From: Cymodocea nodosa | Lineage: Eukaryota > Streptophyta > Magnoliopsida > Alismatales > Cymodoceaceae | DNA: 64,000 nucleotides | Direction of reading: 5' to 3' | Assembly: GCA_036874045.1 (NCBI GenBank) | Contig: CM072339.1 | Coordinates: 13,833,501-13,897,500 of the forward strand | Shown: piece after piece, positions 9,064 to 20,622 of the stretch | Layout of the letters: every line of letters starts with the position of its first letter | How positions within the stretch are numbered: the stretch's first letter is position 1 | The notes under the pieces: generated by a model | Databases searched by the model: none | What the model was told of the DNA's origin: nothing | The model's input: only the letters and a program-made list of their open reading frames with translations | Made by a program: the position numbers and the translations under genes

Positions 9064-11135
9064 TGTTTAGAATGAAAAAAGTGCATAATATTAACGGTTA
9101 AATGATGGTTAATTACATAATATTTAGCTTATCATATGAGAATTAAGCCATTATGTTATAATTACACTATTATAAGCTTTAATTAAAGAATTTTCTTAAA
9201 TTAGGGGAATTAATGTTAATTTAGTACATTTCTGAACTGTCGGTAAGTTATAGGCTATGAAATTCTTAAGTATCGGATTCTAAACTGTGAATTACATTTC
9301 ATTTCTGAACTGTGAATTTTCTGATATTTCAGACAATTATGTTTAACAAACCGAACATGTATCAGATAGTTATGTTTAAACTACCGAACAGTTATGTTTT
9401 AAAAGAATATTTTATTATTTTTTGAAGTACACATGTTGAAACCATAATACATGACTTAAGTGAACTTTCGGTGAGTTATCTATAACTATCCGAAATTGCA
9501 GCTGGGCATCAGATAGTTAGACCTATAACTCTCTGAAATGTTTCTTTTATTATTAAGCTGCTGTTGACATGTGTCGAGATCTGGTAGATTTACTTAAGTT
9601 ATATATCGGTGAGTTATCTGTAACTATCCGAAAAGCATCTGAGCATCAGATAGTTAAGTTTATAAGTATCCAAAATGCATCTGAGCATCAGATAGTTAAG
9701 TTATAAGTATCTGAAATGCACCTGAGCATCAGATTGTTAAATTTATGTACGTATTTTATAGTTAAATCAACGAAGAAAGTCCGTTGAGTTATCTTTAACT
9801 CCACGGACTATTTATTTTCTAATATGCCACTGTACTGGTTGTAGAACACGATAGTTGGAAGAAAAATACCACAATTGCACATATCGCGTAGGGAGAAGAA
9901 AGCATCGTCGTTGATATGAATGAAGGAAATCCAACCGACCATTCAAGTAGAAGTAGTTACCACTGAAGAAATATAAAAGAAAAGAAGAAAAAGAAGTAAA
10001 GGGGTATGTGATCGATGGGTATGGCTAGTGTGTACAGAGGAGGAGCACCGAGCTTTCTGCAGGCAACGTCGGCAATTCTCTGAAGTACCACACCAACCAT
10101 CATTACCACCACCATAACCACCATAATCACCAACCATCGGAGGTCTGTGATGATACTTTCTTGATGTCGGGTCGATTCCGAGCCAAACACAGTGCCTGAC
10201 AACCACTGTGAGGAGTGATCGCGTTGCGGGAAGGGAAGCCATTTTCACCAAGCATCGACTCATATCTTAAGAGATCGTAAAGCTTCTAGCCTTGGCTTCA
10301 GGTTGATGCTTGTATGCTGAAGAGGAGATCATCTTGCAATTTTGGACTCGTGATTCTATAGAGAGAGGAGATAGAATTGTAAGTGGTTTAATTTTCAGTG
10401 GTGTAATTGCATCGCATGTAGTGATAGAAGTATTTACTGTCGATTAAGATTACTTTACATTTCACCTTTCGCCCATTTCCATGTTCATATTAAAACAAAA
10501 ATACCAAAAACAACTTATATGTGTTTGTATTTTGTATTTGAGTTTTGTATTGTGATTAATGTTATCTTTGTCAGTGTTGTGATTGTTTTATGTTTGTTTT
10601 AGTTTTACAGTTTACTAAAATTGGTTCGTTCAAAAGACTTAAAGATTTTAATGGTTACTGTTTGAATTATCTGAATGTTAGTATTGCCTAATGATAAATC
10701 CAGTGTTTACTAATATTAAAGAGCTTAATTGATGTTATTTATAATCTATGGAATCGCCCAATGGTTGGCCGAATTCCTTTGTAAATAGAAGTATTAAAAA
10801 GAAAAGACAGGCTCGTGGAGTTAACTTAAGTCCACGAGGTTAGTCTATTGAGTTAGCCATAACTCAACGAACTTTGTCCGTTAAGTTAATTGTAACTCAA
10901 CGGAGAGCTTATTGAATATATAAATTTGATTGTTAATAAACGAATAGTTCTCAATTCTTAAGCAATTCCCTATGGGATTGACCTGTACTTGCACACTAAT
11001 ACAATAGACACTGTGCACTTGCAGCTAAAATACAAATTGGAATTAATATCTAATTTGTGTGAAAGGTTGTTTGTTTACTTCTAAAAAAGGAATAGGCATA
11101 AAGATAACTTAACTAAGTAAAAACAGAAGTTAACA
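9064..11135 (+). repeat. LTR1 of Athila-like pair
   Basis: Starts TGTTTAGAATG after a purine tract and ends ...GTTAACA before a tRNA-Asp-like primer site, 2072 bp in all. The 5' 110 bases and the 3' half match LTR2. The middle of the U3 part (9171-9850) is absent from LTR2 and holds two palindromes of type TCGGTGAGTTATCTATAACT...CCGAAA (9467-9494, 9606-9632). A GTTGAGTTA array lies at 10811-10904. The tail TCCCTATGGGATTGACCTG ... GACACTGTGCACTTGCAG (10966-11025) is the usual Athila LTR end. It serves as 3' LTR of copy A and 5' LTR of copy B. Short reverse-strand frames inside it have no family resemblance. Confidence 0.8.
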
Positions 11136-11149
11136 AATCCAAGTTTTTT

Positions 11150-11203
11150 TGGTACGTTGTTGGAGATCCAAACTAGTTTTCTGGTGTCGTGCTGGGTAAC
11201 CAA
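11150..11203 (+). promoter_or_regulatory. Primer-binding site region of copy B
   Basis: TGGTACGTTGTTGGAGA (11150-11166) is a decayed form of the tRNA-Asp-complementary site TGGCGCCGTTGCCGGGGA used by Athila elements. A second similar site, TGGTGTCGTGCTGGGTAAC, lies at 11182-11200. Confidence 0.6.
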
Positions 11204-11371
11204 ACACTTATGGACATGCATTATAATATAGAACAGAATGTTATTTACTAGTTACCAACACTTGAGGAGAGAAAAGAAAATTCGTTGGGGAACTAGAAGG
11301 AGAAGCAACTAATTCAACTTCATCTATTAACAACTATTTACTAAGAAAAGCTTCAAATTGAATCACAATAG
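11204..11371 (+). other. Leader of copy B joined directly to F-box ORF
   Basis: Matches the copy A leader (4421-4585) and passes into the F-box start without the gag segment. The junction is TTCAAATTG|AATCAC at 11359/11360. Confidence 0.6.
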
Positions 11372-12502
11372 ATGAAATTACCACTAAATGCAATGAGGGA
11401 ATTACTGAGTAACTTATCAGCTAAATATCTGTGCAGATTATGTTGTGTGTCAAAAGAAGTTAAAGACTGTACTAGAGAAAAATATTTTCATAGACTACAA
11501 GCTGCAAAGATGAGTAATATTAGAGATGGATTTTTATGGAAGTCATTTAATCGTAGTTCAATCAACTATGAATATTTGAATGTGGAGGAAACTATTGGAA
11601 TTTCACCCAATACATTAGAAGGAATAGATCATATTATGGGGATAGATGAATGATTAATTATTTACAGAACCAAACCAAGGTATGCAATTCTGTTACCTGA
11701 TATTTTGATTAGAAATCCTATCACTAGAGAAGAATGAAATATAGTAAGGTCTAATAGATTTGAAGTACTAATTGAAAATTATGGGTCAGCTTTAATATTT
11801 TTTGATAAAAATTCAACCATTCCTGAAAAATTGTACTATTGGAGACCAATTGGAAATTGGGATGAGGATTTATGCTTAAGTGTGTATAATTTTCTAAATA
11901 GATCTTGAACTGAAAATACTATGATATATCTAGGAGAGAAAGCATTAGTTAACAACATACATGTCATACTTGATGGATATATATATCTAGTCATGGATAT
12001 ATCAATTGCATTTAGATTTGATTTATACATAGTAAGCATAGATAGTTATGATGATGACTTTATAGAAATATTGCCTATACCTAATGATATAGATAAACCA
12101 CCATCTATAGAACATGATAAAATTCAATTAGGAGTGTGGTATAATGAATATGATGATCTTACTTTATGTTTGATAAGATGGTGGGATTAATTGATGAAAT
12201 TTCAAATATGGATTATGAAAGACCTAAATGAATGGAAGTGTGGAAAGGAATATATTGAAATATATGTACAAATAGAAACAACTATATTATCTTGGAATAG
12301 AAAATGATCCCTTTCTGCATTTCAATTTATTAATGGTAATACACTTATATTTAGTATTGATAACATACTGCAAGTTTACAAGTTAAAAAGGAAAGTAGAC
12401 TGCATTAAAATAGAATTAATAACAAGAAGAATTATGCCTAAAAAGTTTGCTTGAACTAACACGTTTATTCCATTTGTCACTACTTTTCAATCATGTTCTT
12501 AA
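11372..12502 (+). pseudogene. F-box protein gene carried by retroelement copy B
   Basis: Homologous to 6143-7279 from the F-box (LSNLSAKYLCRLCCVSKEVK) to the C-terminal FIPFVTTFQSCS. The frame is kept over 377 codons: relative to copy A there is a net 9-base loss near codon 8 and a 3-base gain (DDF) near 12055, all multiples of three. It has TGA at 11651 (shared with copy A) plus private stops near 11735, 11906, 12188, 12305 and 12452. The N-terminal F-box frame alone would be 93 residues. Preservation of frame despite many stops suggests coding constraint before these copies died. Confidence 0.78.
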
Positions 12503-14348
12503 ATTGTGATTTTGTACGTTTAATGTTGTGTGTATGTTACATTTATTTTTAAAAAAAAAACTTTTAGTTTCTATTTTATTTATCTTTAGAAAATAAAAAG
12601 AAAAACAAAATATCAATCTAGTTTGTTGGTATCTGTTTTGAGAAACCAACTGGCTTGCTTGTGAGCCACCAAAGGTATAGGAGTTTGGGTTTCACACAAG
12701 GTATTGATTTAACAATTTATGTTATATTGTTAGTGGTTATTTTGTTACATATTTTTCTTTTATTTGTGAATGAAAAGTTTTTCAGAATCAAAAGTTGAAA
12801 GATATTGAAGGAGATACAAAAGAAAAAGGTATGTAATTGATTACTTATCCTGAATTTACATTTAAACTCAGTTTGTGAAGTTATTTATTAACTCAACGAA
12901 TTAAGTTTGTTGAGTTAGGTGCTAAGTCAATGAAATAATATTCATGCTTGTTAACATTTACTGTATTTACTGTAAAATCTTTTACATTGAGGACAATGCA
13001 AAATGTAAGTATGGGGGGGGAGGCAATTAGATTAAATCTAAGTAACCTTGTTAATTAGAGGAATTAGGATTGTGCTGCAAATTTTTGTGGAAATTGAAAA
13101 TTTTTTATGAATTTGCTTTAACTAACCAAAATTTCCTATAACTATCCAATAATTGAAACTATAAATTTTTTTTTGAGAACTATAACTACTTGAATGTTAT
13201 ATTTAGAATCTTATATAAGATGCTACAAATTTTACTATTAATCTAAATCTGGATATAGTATCTTATGTCTTTACTGAATTTTATGAGTTTAACAATTTCA
13301 CGATTTTAAAGAAATCAAAATGCTTAACTGAAACTCAGTAAATGATTTGAAATCTTGAAAGAGATGAAATGTTGATTTTTAGATTAAATGAAATACATAT
13401 GATCAAGGATACATTTAATTTGATTGATTAAACTTGTAGAATGATTTATGTGTAAATCTTATTAAACTACAAAAAAAGTATGACCTTATTGATATGGATT
13501 TATGTTTTTAGTAAATTATAGAAGCTGGATTATATGAGATTTGTGTTTTATTGCATCTGTATTAATGAAATACTTATATATACTGAGTTGAAAAGGAAAA
13601 AGAGAAAAAAAGAGAAGCTTTGAGAGTTTATTGATTTGTTTGATCACAAACCTTTTATACTTGAGTAGATAGGTATGTAAGGATTATTGACCTAAAAAAT
13701 GACTATTTAAATCTGGCAACCTAAGATCCTGATCAAATTTGGGATTGTTGACTAAAAGCTCAATACATGGGTACATTAGAAAGCTCTTGTATGATTCAAG
13801 CTTTTCAAATTAATTTTTGAAGTAAAAATATGCATATACTGTTCTAAAAAGATTAAATTGTTTTGTGAAATACAAATATCTTTTGAATCGAGTATATTTC
13901 TATTATCTAAGATTACTGAAGTATGAATCTAGATTAGACTTTTGAAGTTGTTTATTTGAGATACAATTCATTATTCTTCTTGTTTTAATCATATTGAGTT
14001 GAATTGTGTTTTGATTCATATGTAGTTGAAATTTATTCTGAAAATCATATTGGAAAATTCAGGATAACAAATGTTTGAAAAGAAAAAAATGATAATATAA
14101 TTACCACCTATGTGATGCTAGTATATTTTGTATGTAATTTACATACGTTTTAAATATATTTGCAGGTTGAAGAGGAGAAACCAATGTTAACTTAGATTAC
14201 TGAATTAATACAGAATATCTTTACATGAATTTAATCTATGTATTCTGAAGATACAAAATGAAGAATTAGTTCTAGCACTTTAAAAAGGCCAACTAGTTAG
14301 ATCTTAGTAGTTTGCTAAGGGATTAGCAAAAGTTAAGTATGGGGGAAG
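12503..14348 (+). other. 3' noncoding module of copy B
   Basis: Aligns with 7280-9063, including the QBP-like purine tract at 12980-13026 and the terminal GTATGGGGGAAG at 14337-14348. The part from about 13190 to 14170 is homologous to the Sirevirus pol-ORF3 spacer. It has an extra block at about 12867-12935 made of GTTGAGTTA half-sites that copy A lacks. No ORF is supported. Confidence 0.72.
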
Positions 14349-15974
14349 TGCTTAGAATGAAAAAGTGCATAATATTAAGGGTTAAATAATGGTTAATTGC
14401 ATAATATTTAATTTATCATATGAGAATTAAGCCATTATGTTATAATTGCACTATTATATGCGTTCGGTAATTGCACGTGTGTTTTAATGTTTTAAGTTTT
14501 CACGTGTTTTCCATGTGCGCTCAGTAATGAAAAATCAAAGAGTTAGATAACTATTCAAGTTTTTATACGCATAGATGGATAACTATTCGAGTTTTATAAA
14601 ATGGCTAACAAATCGAGAATTTTCTTATTTAGTCATGTGTTTTGCAGGTGCAAGAATAGAAGAGTTACGAGAAGATACAATACAAAGGAAAGCCACGATT
14701 GCATATATCATGTAGGAATTCACTTGTGGAATGATGAAGAAATCACTATCGTTGATATGAATGAAGGAAATCCAACTCATCATTTAAGCAGAAGCAGTTA
14801 CTACTGAAAGAAATATAAAAGAAGAGGAGAAAGACGAAGAAAGTGTAGGGAGAGGGTGGAGAACCACACTAATTACAGGAAGTGTTGGAAGTTCCTTAAA
14901 GCTCCACAACACCACCAAAACTACCAACCATTGAAGGTCTGTGAAGATACTTTTTGGATGTCAGGTCGATTCCAAGTCAAATACAATGACTGACAACCAC
15001 TATGAGGAGTGATTGCATTATAGGAAGGGAAGCCATTTTCACCAAGCACCGACTCATATCTCAGGAGATCGTAAAGCTTCTAGCCTTGGTTTTGGGTTGA
15101 TGCTAGTATGTTGAAGAGGAGATCAACATACAATTCTTGGTTCGCGATTCTATAGGAAGAGGAGGCAAGATTGTAAGTGATTAAGTTTTCAATTATATAA
15201 TTGCATCGCATGTAGTGACAGAAGTTTTTATTGTCGATAGAGATTTTTACATTTCACCATTCGCTCATCTTCAAGAACATATGAAAACAAAAATACTAAA
15301 AACAACTAATTATCTGTATTTACATTTAGTATTAAAGTGTTGTATTGTTTGTTTTGTATCGTGATTAATGTTATCATTGTCAGTATTGTGAATGTTTTAT
15401 GTTTGTTTAATTCAGAAAATAGAAAATAGTTTATTGTTTACTGAAATAGATTTGTATAGAATACTTAAAGATTTTAGTGGTTACTGTTTGAAATATCTGA
15501 ATGTTAGTGTTGTTGAATGACAAATCTTAGATTAATTAACATTAAAAAGCTTAATTGATGTTATTTACATTTTGTGGAATTGACTAATGGATGGTCGAAT
15601 TTCTCAATGAATAGCAATATTTAATTGGAAAGGTAGGCTCGTGGAGTTCACTTAAGTCCACGAGGTTAGTTCGTTGAGTTAACCATAACTTCACGAACTA
15701 AGTCCGTTGAGTTAACAGTAACTCAACAGAGTGCTTAACTGAATACATATAAACTCCAATATAAAAATCGAAATAGTATACAATTCTTACTCAATCTCTG
15801 TGGGATCGACGTGTATTTGCACACAAATACAATATACAGTGTGCACTTATAGTTAAAAAAATACAAATTGGACTTAATATCTAATTTGTGTGAAAATTTG
15901 TTTGCTTACTCCTAAAAGAATTTATTAAGATAAGCATAAAAACAAATCAAACAAGTTTTCTAATCTAATAAACA
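14349..15974 (+). repeat. LTR2 of Athila-like pair, chimeric U3
   Basis: Starts TGCTTAGAATG and ends near ...AATAAACA before a primer site, 1626 bp. The first about 110 bases and everything from about 14680 match LTR1 (the latter matches 9850-11135). In between, 14470-14660 does not match LTR1 but matches the copia solo LTR S (43798-43985) at roughly 85 percent by eye, including GCACGTGTG, TTCACGTG, CCATGTGCG and AGTTAGATAACT. A GTTGAGTTA array lies at 15639-15731. A 68-codon frame (14601-14807) overlaps this block and is not considered a gene. Confidence 0.78.
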
Positions 15975-15981
15975 AGTTTTC

Positions 15982-16003
15982 TCACATTGTTGCCAGGGAA
16001 ACA
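15982..16003 (+). promoter_or_regulatory. Athila-type primer site after LTR2
   Basis: TCACATTGTTGCCAGGGAAA resembles the tRNA-Asp-complementary primer site and lies immediately after LTR2, as expected for a 5' LTR. What follows, however, is a copia gag, not a gypsy leader. Confidence 0.55.
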
Positions 16004-18001
16004 ATCAAGTTTTCTAGCACCACCTAATAGACAAGTTTCTAATTTAACTTTTCACAACAATACATACAACTATTGGAAATATAGGATGAAAGTATTCTTT
16101 CAGTCAATTGATTTCAAATTATGGCATGTAATTAGCAATCCTATAGTGTTAGTTACGACTCCATATGATACTTGGACTTTTGATGAAAAGAAGCGAATGA
16201 CACTAAATGCTAAAGGCTTAAATATCTTATTTTGTGCTTTATCTCATGATCAATTTAATAAAGTTTCTGCATATCAAATTGCATATGAGATATGACATGC
16301 ATTAGAAGTTGCCAACGAAGGTACTAACCAAGTAAAGGAATCTAAGATTAATATGTTAGTACATAAATATGAGCTCTTTAAAATGCATGAAAATGAATCT
16401 ATCTCTGACATGTTTTCCGGTTTTCTTAAGATTGTAAATTCTTTAAAATCTTTAGGCAAGAAATTTGAGGAAAAAAACTTAGTAAGAAAGATCCTTAGAT
16501 CTTTAACAAAGATTTGGGCTCAACAGACAACGTCTATTGAAGAGTCCAAAGATTTAAATACATATACTTTAGATGATCTCATAGGAAATCTAACAGTCTA
16601 TGAAGTTTAGCATTTAGATCTAAAAGAGAAGAATCCTAAAAGAGATCTGACTTTTGAGGCTAATAAAGTCTTAGAAGTCACTAGTGAGTCTAACAATGAT
16701 TTACTTTTGTTGACCGAAAAATTTAGAAATTTGTTGAAGAAACACAGGAACTTTAGGTCAGCAAAGACATCCGGAGATATGGAGAAAAAGTCATTCATAA
16801 AGGACAAAATCATATACTACAAGTGTAATAGGTTGGGTCACTTTCAAACTGATTGTCCTCTCAACAAAAATAAGAAGAATTCAAGGAGGAATTTCAGGAA
16901 TAAGAAATTCAAAAAGAGAAGGGCACTTAAAGTGACATGGGATGACTTTTCCTCTTCATAAAGTGAAGAAACGAAGGATTCAACATCAGAGAATGAATCC
17001 TCGTTAAGATCAGATTCAAAAGAAAATTTAGCAAATGTGTGCTTTATGGAAAATTCTAGTGAGGTATCTTCTGACCCTAATGTTACTTATGATAATTTTG
17101 ATAGACTACTTAGTGAATACAATAAATTAGCTAAGAAATATAAAAGATTAAAAATAGAAGGAAAGAACATTAGGGTAATGTTAGATGAATCTAAAAATAA
17201 AATTGATTTTCTGAATTCTATGTTGAATAAATTTAAGGAAGAAAATTAGAAGCATACACAAGAAATTTTAAAGCTTACTGTAATAGAGAAAGACTTGCTG
17301 ATCGTGAAAATTTAATTGCTGATAAGAAGAAAATGTTTTGTGAAGTAGAAAGACTAAATCTGACTATTATTGATTTACATTCACAAATTGATATGTTAAA
17401 AATTAAGGTTTGTGATAAAAAAGCTACCTTAAGTAAATGAAATAATAGTTAGACAATAACAAATGAACTTAGTAGTAAAATATCAAATGTAGAAAAACAT
17501 GGTATTGGTTTACACGATGCACATTCTGAAAATTATATATTGCATGATGTTATTACTAAAAATAAAGCTTTTATTTCTAGTACTAAGAATAGTAGAAGAA
17601 AAACTATTTTGTGTGTAATTAGAAAAGGAGATAAATATGTGCAAATAGATAAAATACAACACATAGATAATAACACATGATGCAAGAGTCTCAAAAGAAA
17701 TTTTCAGAAAAATCATGCTAAGTCATTTGAAAATAAGGATTTTAATATATTTGATTAGTTTTCTTCATATTTAAGAAAAATCGGATATTGGAATCAGTAA
17801 TTAAATAATGTTAAAAATGAAAATTTCAACTCTATTGTACATAGAAATAAATGTTCTGATAATTATAACACTAAGAGTGATAAACGTAGGAATAACTATT
17901 AGAAAATGAATAATTTGAAATTTAAAGATATTGATATAACTCCCTCTAAAATTCTTGGACCCACTCAGAAATGGGTACTAAGAAATAAAATCTCTTCTTA
18001 A
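15987..18001 (+). pseudogene. gag: Sirevirus-type copia gag of element H
   Basis: Recognised by the copia gag pattern YNYWKYRMKVFFQSIDFKLW, LNAKGLNILFCALS, HKYELFKMHENESISDMFSGF and LVRKILRSL, all parallel to the gag at 47480. Homology begins about codon 12. The N-terminus is replaced by gypsy primer-site sequence, so the native start and 5' LTR are missing. The zinc knuckle (about 16813-16860, YYKCNRLGHFQTDC) has lost its first Cys (Tyr instead). Nonsense codons occur near 16293, 16607, 16959 and 17247, and a frameshift near 17275. The basic/coiled C-terminal part ends at TAA 17999-18001 just after LGPTQKWVLRN, the position of the gag stop in the other copies. Confidence 0.85.
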
Positions 18002-18876
18002 TTGTTTTGTAGGTACACAAATTAAAATAGATAATGGACAGTGGAGCATTTAGTCACATCACTAGAGATATACGATTATTTACAAAAGTAACAAAGACCA
18101 AGAATAGACAAATTACCTTTGGAAATAAAAGTAAAACAAAAATCCTTGGGTCTAGCAAGGTTTAGGTAACTAAAAAATGTTTTATTAATGATATCTTATT
18201 AGTAGAAAATTTAGGTTTTAATTTACTAAGTGTTCTTGTCTTAATGAAATTTTATAGAGTGATTTTTGAAAAAGATTCCAATAAAATTATAGACATGCAT
18301 ACAAACGAAATTTTATTTACTAGATACAAGAAAATATCCGTTCGTATTTTAAATTTTCCTTATGATATTATTAAAGACAATGCTTGCTTAATTGCAAAAT
18401 TGGATGAAGTCATTTTATGGCATAGAAAGTTAGGTCATTCAAACCTAAAGTTATTACAAAAGTTGTCTAAAAAGAATCTAGTTAGAGGTTTATCTAGTAT
18501 TAATTACTCAAAAGAGTTTATGTGTGATGCATGTCAATTAGGTAAACTACATAAAACATCCTTTAGAACTTTAAATGAAATAACAAGCAAAAAAGTATTA
18601 GAACTAGTGCATATAGATTTATTTGGACCTACTAGGACAACAAGTCTAGGAGGTAAACATTATGCTTTTGTATTAGTTGATTATTCTAGGTTTGCTTAGG
18701 TTTATTTTCTAACTAATAAAACTAAAGTTTTTAAAATATTTAAAGTATTATGTAATAAAGTTTAGAATGAGATAAATGTTAAAATTCAAAAACTTAGGAG
18801 TGATTATGATACAGAATTTGATAATGATCAAATGGACACCTTTTGTGAAGAATTAGGCATAGATCATAGGTATTGA
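18002..18876 (+). pseudogene. pol: Copia pol of element H, first part (protease to mid-integrase)
   Basis: The aspartic protease motif (DSGAFSHIT) starts near 18034. The GAG-pre-integrase zinc region (LWHRKLGHSNLKLLQ ... CDACQLGK) and the first integrase Asp (HIDLFGPTR) lie in 18244-18699. The second Asp is in LRSDYDTEFDNDQ near 18800. A TAG interrupts at 18697. The frame stops dead at DHRY, codon TAT, where element O is inserted, and resumes at 61674. Confidence 0.88.
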
Positions 18877-20423
18877 TGTTGAGTATTTTGTTTTGATGAT
18901 ATGTGCTGAATGAAAGTAATCATATTTGCTCAATTACTATTGCTTGTGAAAGGAAATTAAGAACATCAATTAATATAGAAAAAGTTTACTAATATAAATA
19001 CTTGTCTGTATTAGATCTGAAATTATACTAAGTTAAATAACTAGTTATTTTGTTGCATTAATTTCTCATTTAACTAAACGTTAAGTTAATGTGTGTTTTT
19101 ATTAAAAAGCATGATATGTTTTAAAGGTATATTTTCTGTATCATGAACAGTGCACGTTTAGACAACTTGTTGAGTTAGAGTGTTATTTGTATAGAGGCCA
19201 CGTGAGAATTCGTTAAGTTAGAGGCTTAAAGGTTAAAATAGGTCATGTGAGAACTCGTTAAGTTAGTGAGTAAAAGAAGAGACAAACTCGTTAAGTTAGT
19301 GTTGTACACATGGTGAAATTAAAAGTTATGAATGCTATATTATATCACGTGAGTTGCACATGTTTAACTTGTTATGTTAACATAATTGCACGCGTTGAGT
19401 TGTTATATTGAATACTAAGGCAACACGTTAGGTTAGTGTTATAAACTTAAGTTAGTTATTATTGCACGTGGTAAAATTCTTTTTATAAAAATATTTGTTT
19501 AATATTGGTTCGTTGAGTTATCTGTAACACAAAGGACTTGATTCATTGAGTTAGCATAACACCACAAACTTAGTTTGTTGAGTTAGCTACAATACTTGTC
19601 ACGTGAGTTGGCACATGAGGAACTCGTTAAGTTAGAAACGTTAAGTTATAAATCTACTTGTACTACTCGTTTAGTTAACATTAACACAATAACTTCTTAT
19701 TACACTTAATGAAAAATTTTGGACGAGAAAGTTTATTTTGCAGGAAATTTTTTAGAGATCTAGGATTAATGATTACAGAAAATTCGAAATGTAAACATGG
19801 GTCAAAATGTGTGTATTTCGATGAAGGAAAAAGAGAAGACATGAAGAAGTGGAAAACTGATAGTGATTAAACGTGGAGGATATGCATGAAATGAAAATAC
19901 AGTATAAGAGGTATAGAATTCTCGTTGATCAGTTATCCCTGCACACCAAATGAAAAATCTTTTCAAGGATCAAAAACACTTCTTTAGGGAAAAACTCTCA
20001 AATGGAAGAAAATTCAGTGAAGCAGAAAATGTCAGATTTATGTCACTAAAGATCTGAAGTATCAAGAGAAAGCAAATTCGGTGAAGCAGAGAAAGATAAG
20101 ATATTCGTCACTAAAGAATTGTTGAAGAAGAAAAAGAAGAAGAAGAAGAAAGATATTAAACAGGGAGAAATGCTTTAAATTCCACAAATTAGTTTTCTTT
20201 ATTTGTAGTTATGAAATTGTATAGATAAAACATGGTATCGATATATAATTGCATCTACAATTTCTGAGTAGAATTGAATTGTATATTGTAATTGAAACCT
20301 TGAATAAAAATGATTTTATGAAAATAGTGTCTCGACTTGTTTTTAATTTTGAAGTTTCAATTATAATCGAAAATGTTGAAAAACACAATTCACCCCCTTC
20401 TTGTGTAGCCATACGATCCTACA
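18877..20423 (+). repeat. 5' LTR of element O
   Basis: Begins TGTTGAGTATTTTG and ends ...CATACGATCCTACA. The U3 part (19140-19680) holds repeated CACGTG boxes next to CGTTAAGTTAG/CGTTGAGTTAG units. TATAAAT at about 19647 may be the TATA box. A (GAA)n tract lies near 20120-20155. Confidence 0.92.
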
Positions 20424-20440
20424 AGTGGTATCAGAGCTGA
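20424..20440 (+). promoter_or_regulatory. Primer-binding site (initiator tRNA-Met) of element O
   Basis: AGTGGTATCAGAGCTGA directly after the LTR contains TGGTATCAGAGC, complementary to the 3' end of plant initiator tRNA-Met. Confidence 0.9.
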
Positions 20441-20622
20441 TTAATAATCATTGATATTAAATTGATACCAACTTAATTAATATCAAAGCTTATTCCACCT
20501 TCCTTGTTTTTAAACAGAAATTAATATTTGAGCATACCCTTAACCTTCTTGATTTAAGGCTCAAATTATTTTTATTGCTTAGACTATTTTAAAATCAAAT
20601 AGGTTGAAAAATCTAAGGTAAG

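Larger units (their letters stand above)
9064..15974 (+). mobile_element. Athila-like non-autonomous retrotransposon, copy B (6.9 kb)
   Basis: Consists of LTR1, primer site, leader, F-box ORF, 3' module with two purine tracts, and LTR2. It has no gag or pol, so it depended on proteins from other elements. It shares LTR1 with copy A, and LTR2 is itself followed by a primer site, giving an LTR-internal-LTR-internal-LTR array as produced by recombination between elements. No target duplication can be read for it. Confidence 0.7.

Noticed and set aside
9943-10263. Reverse-strand frames in LTR1
   Set aside because: Antisense to LTR sequence, low complexity, not kept in LTR2.
14601-14807. 68-codon frame with many His/Arg residues
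   Set aside because: It lies within gypsy LTR2 across the copia-like block and has no counterpart in LTR1 or resemblance to a family.
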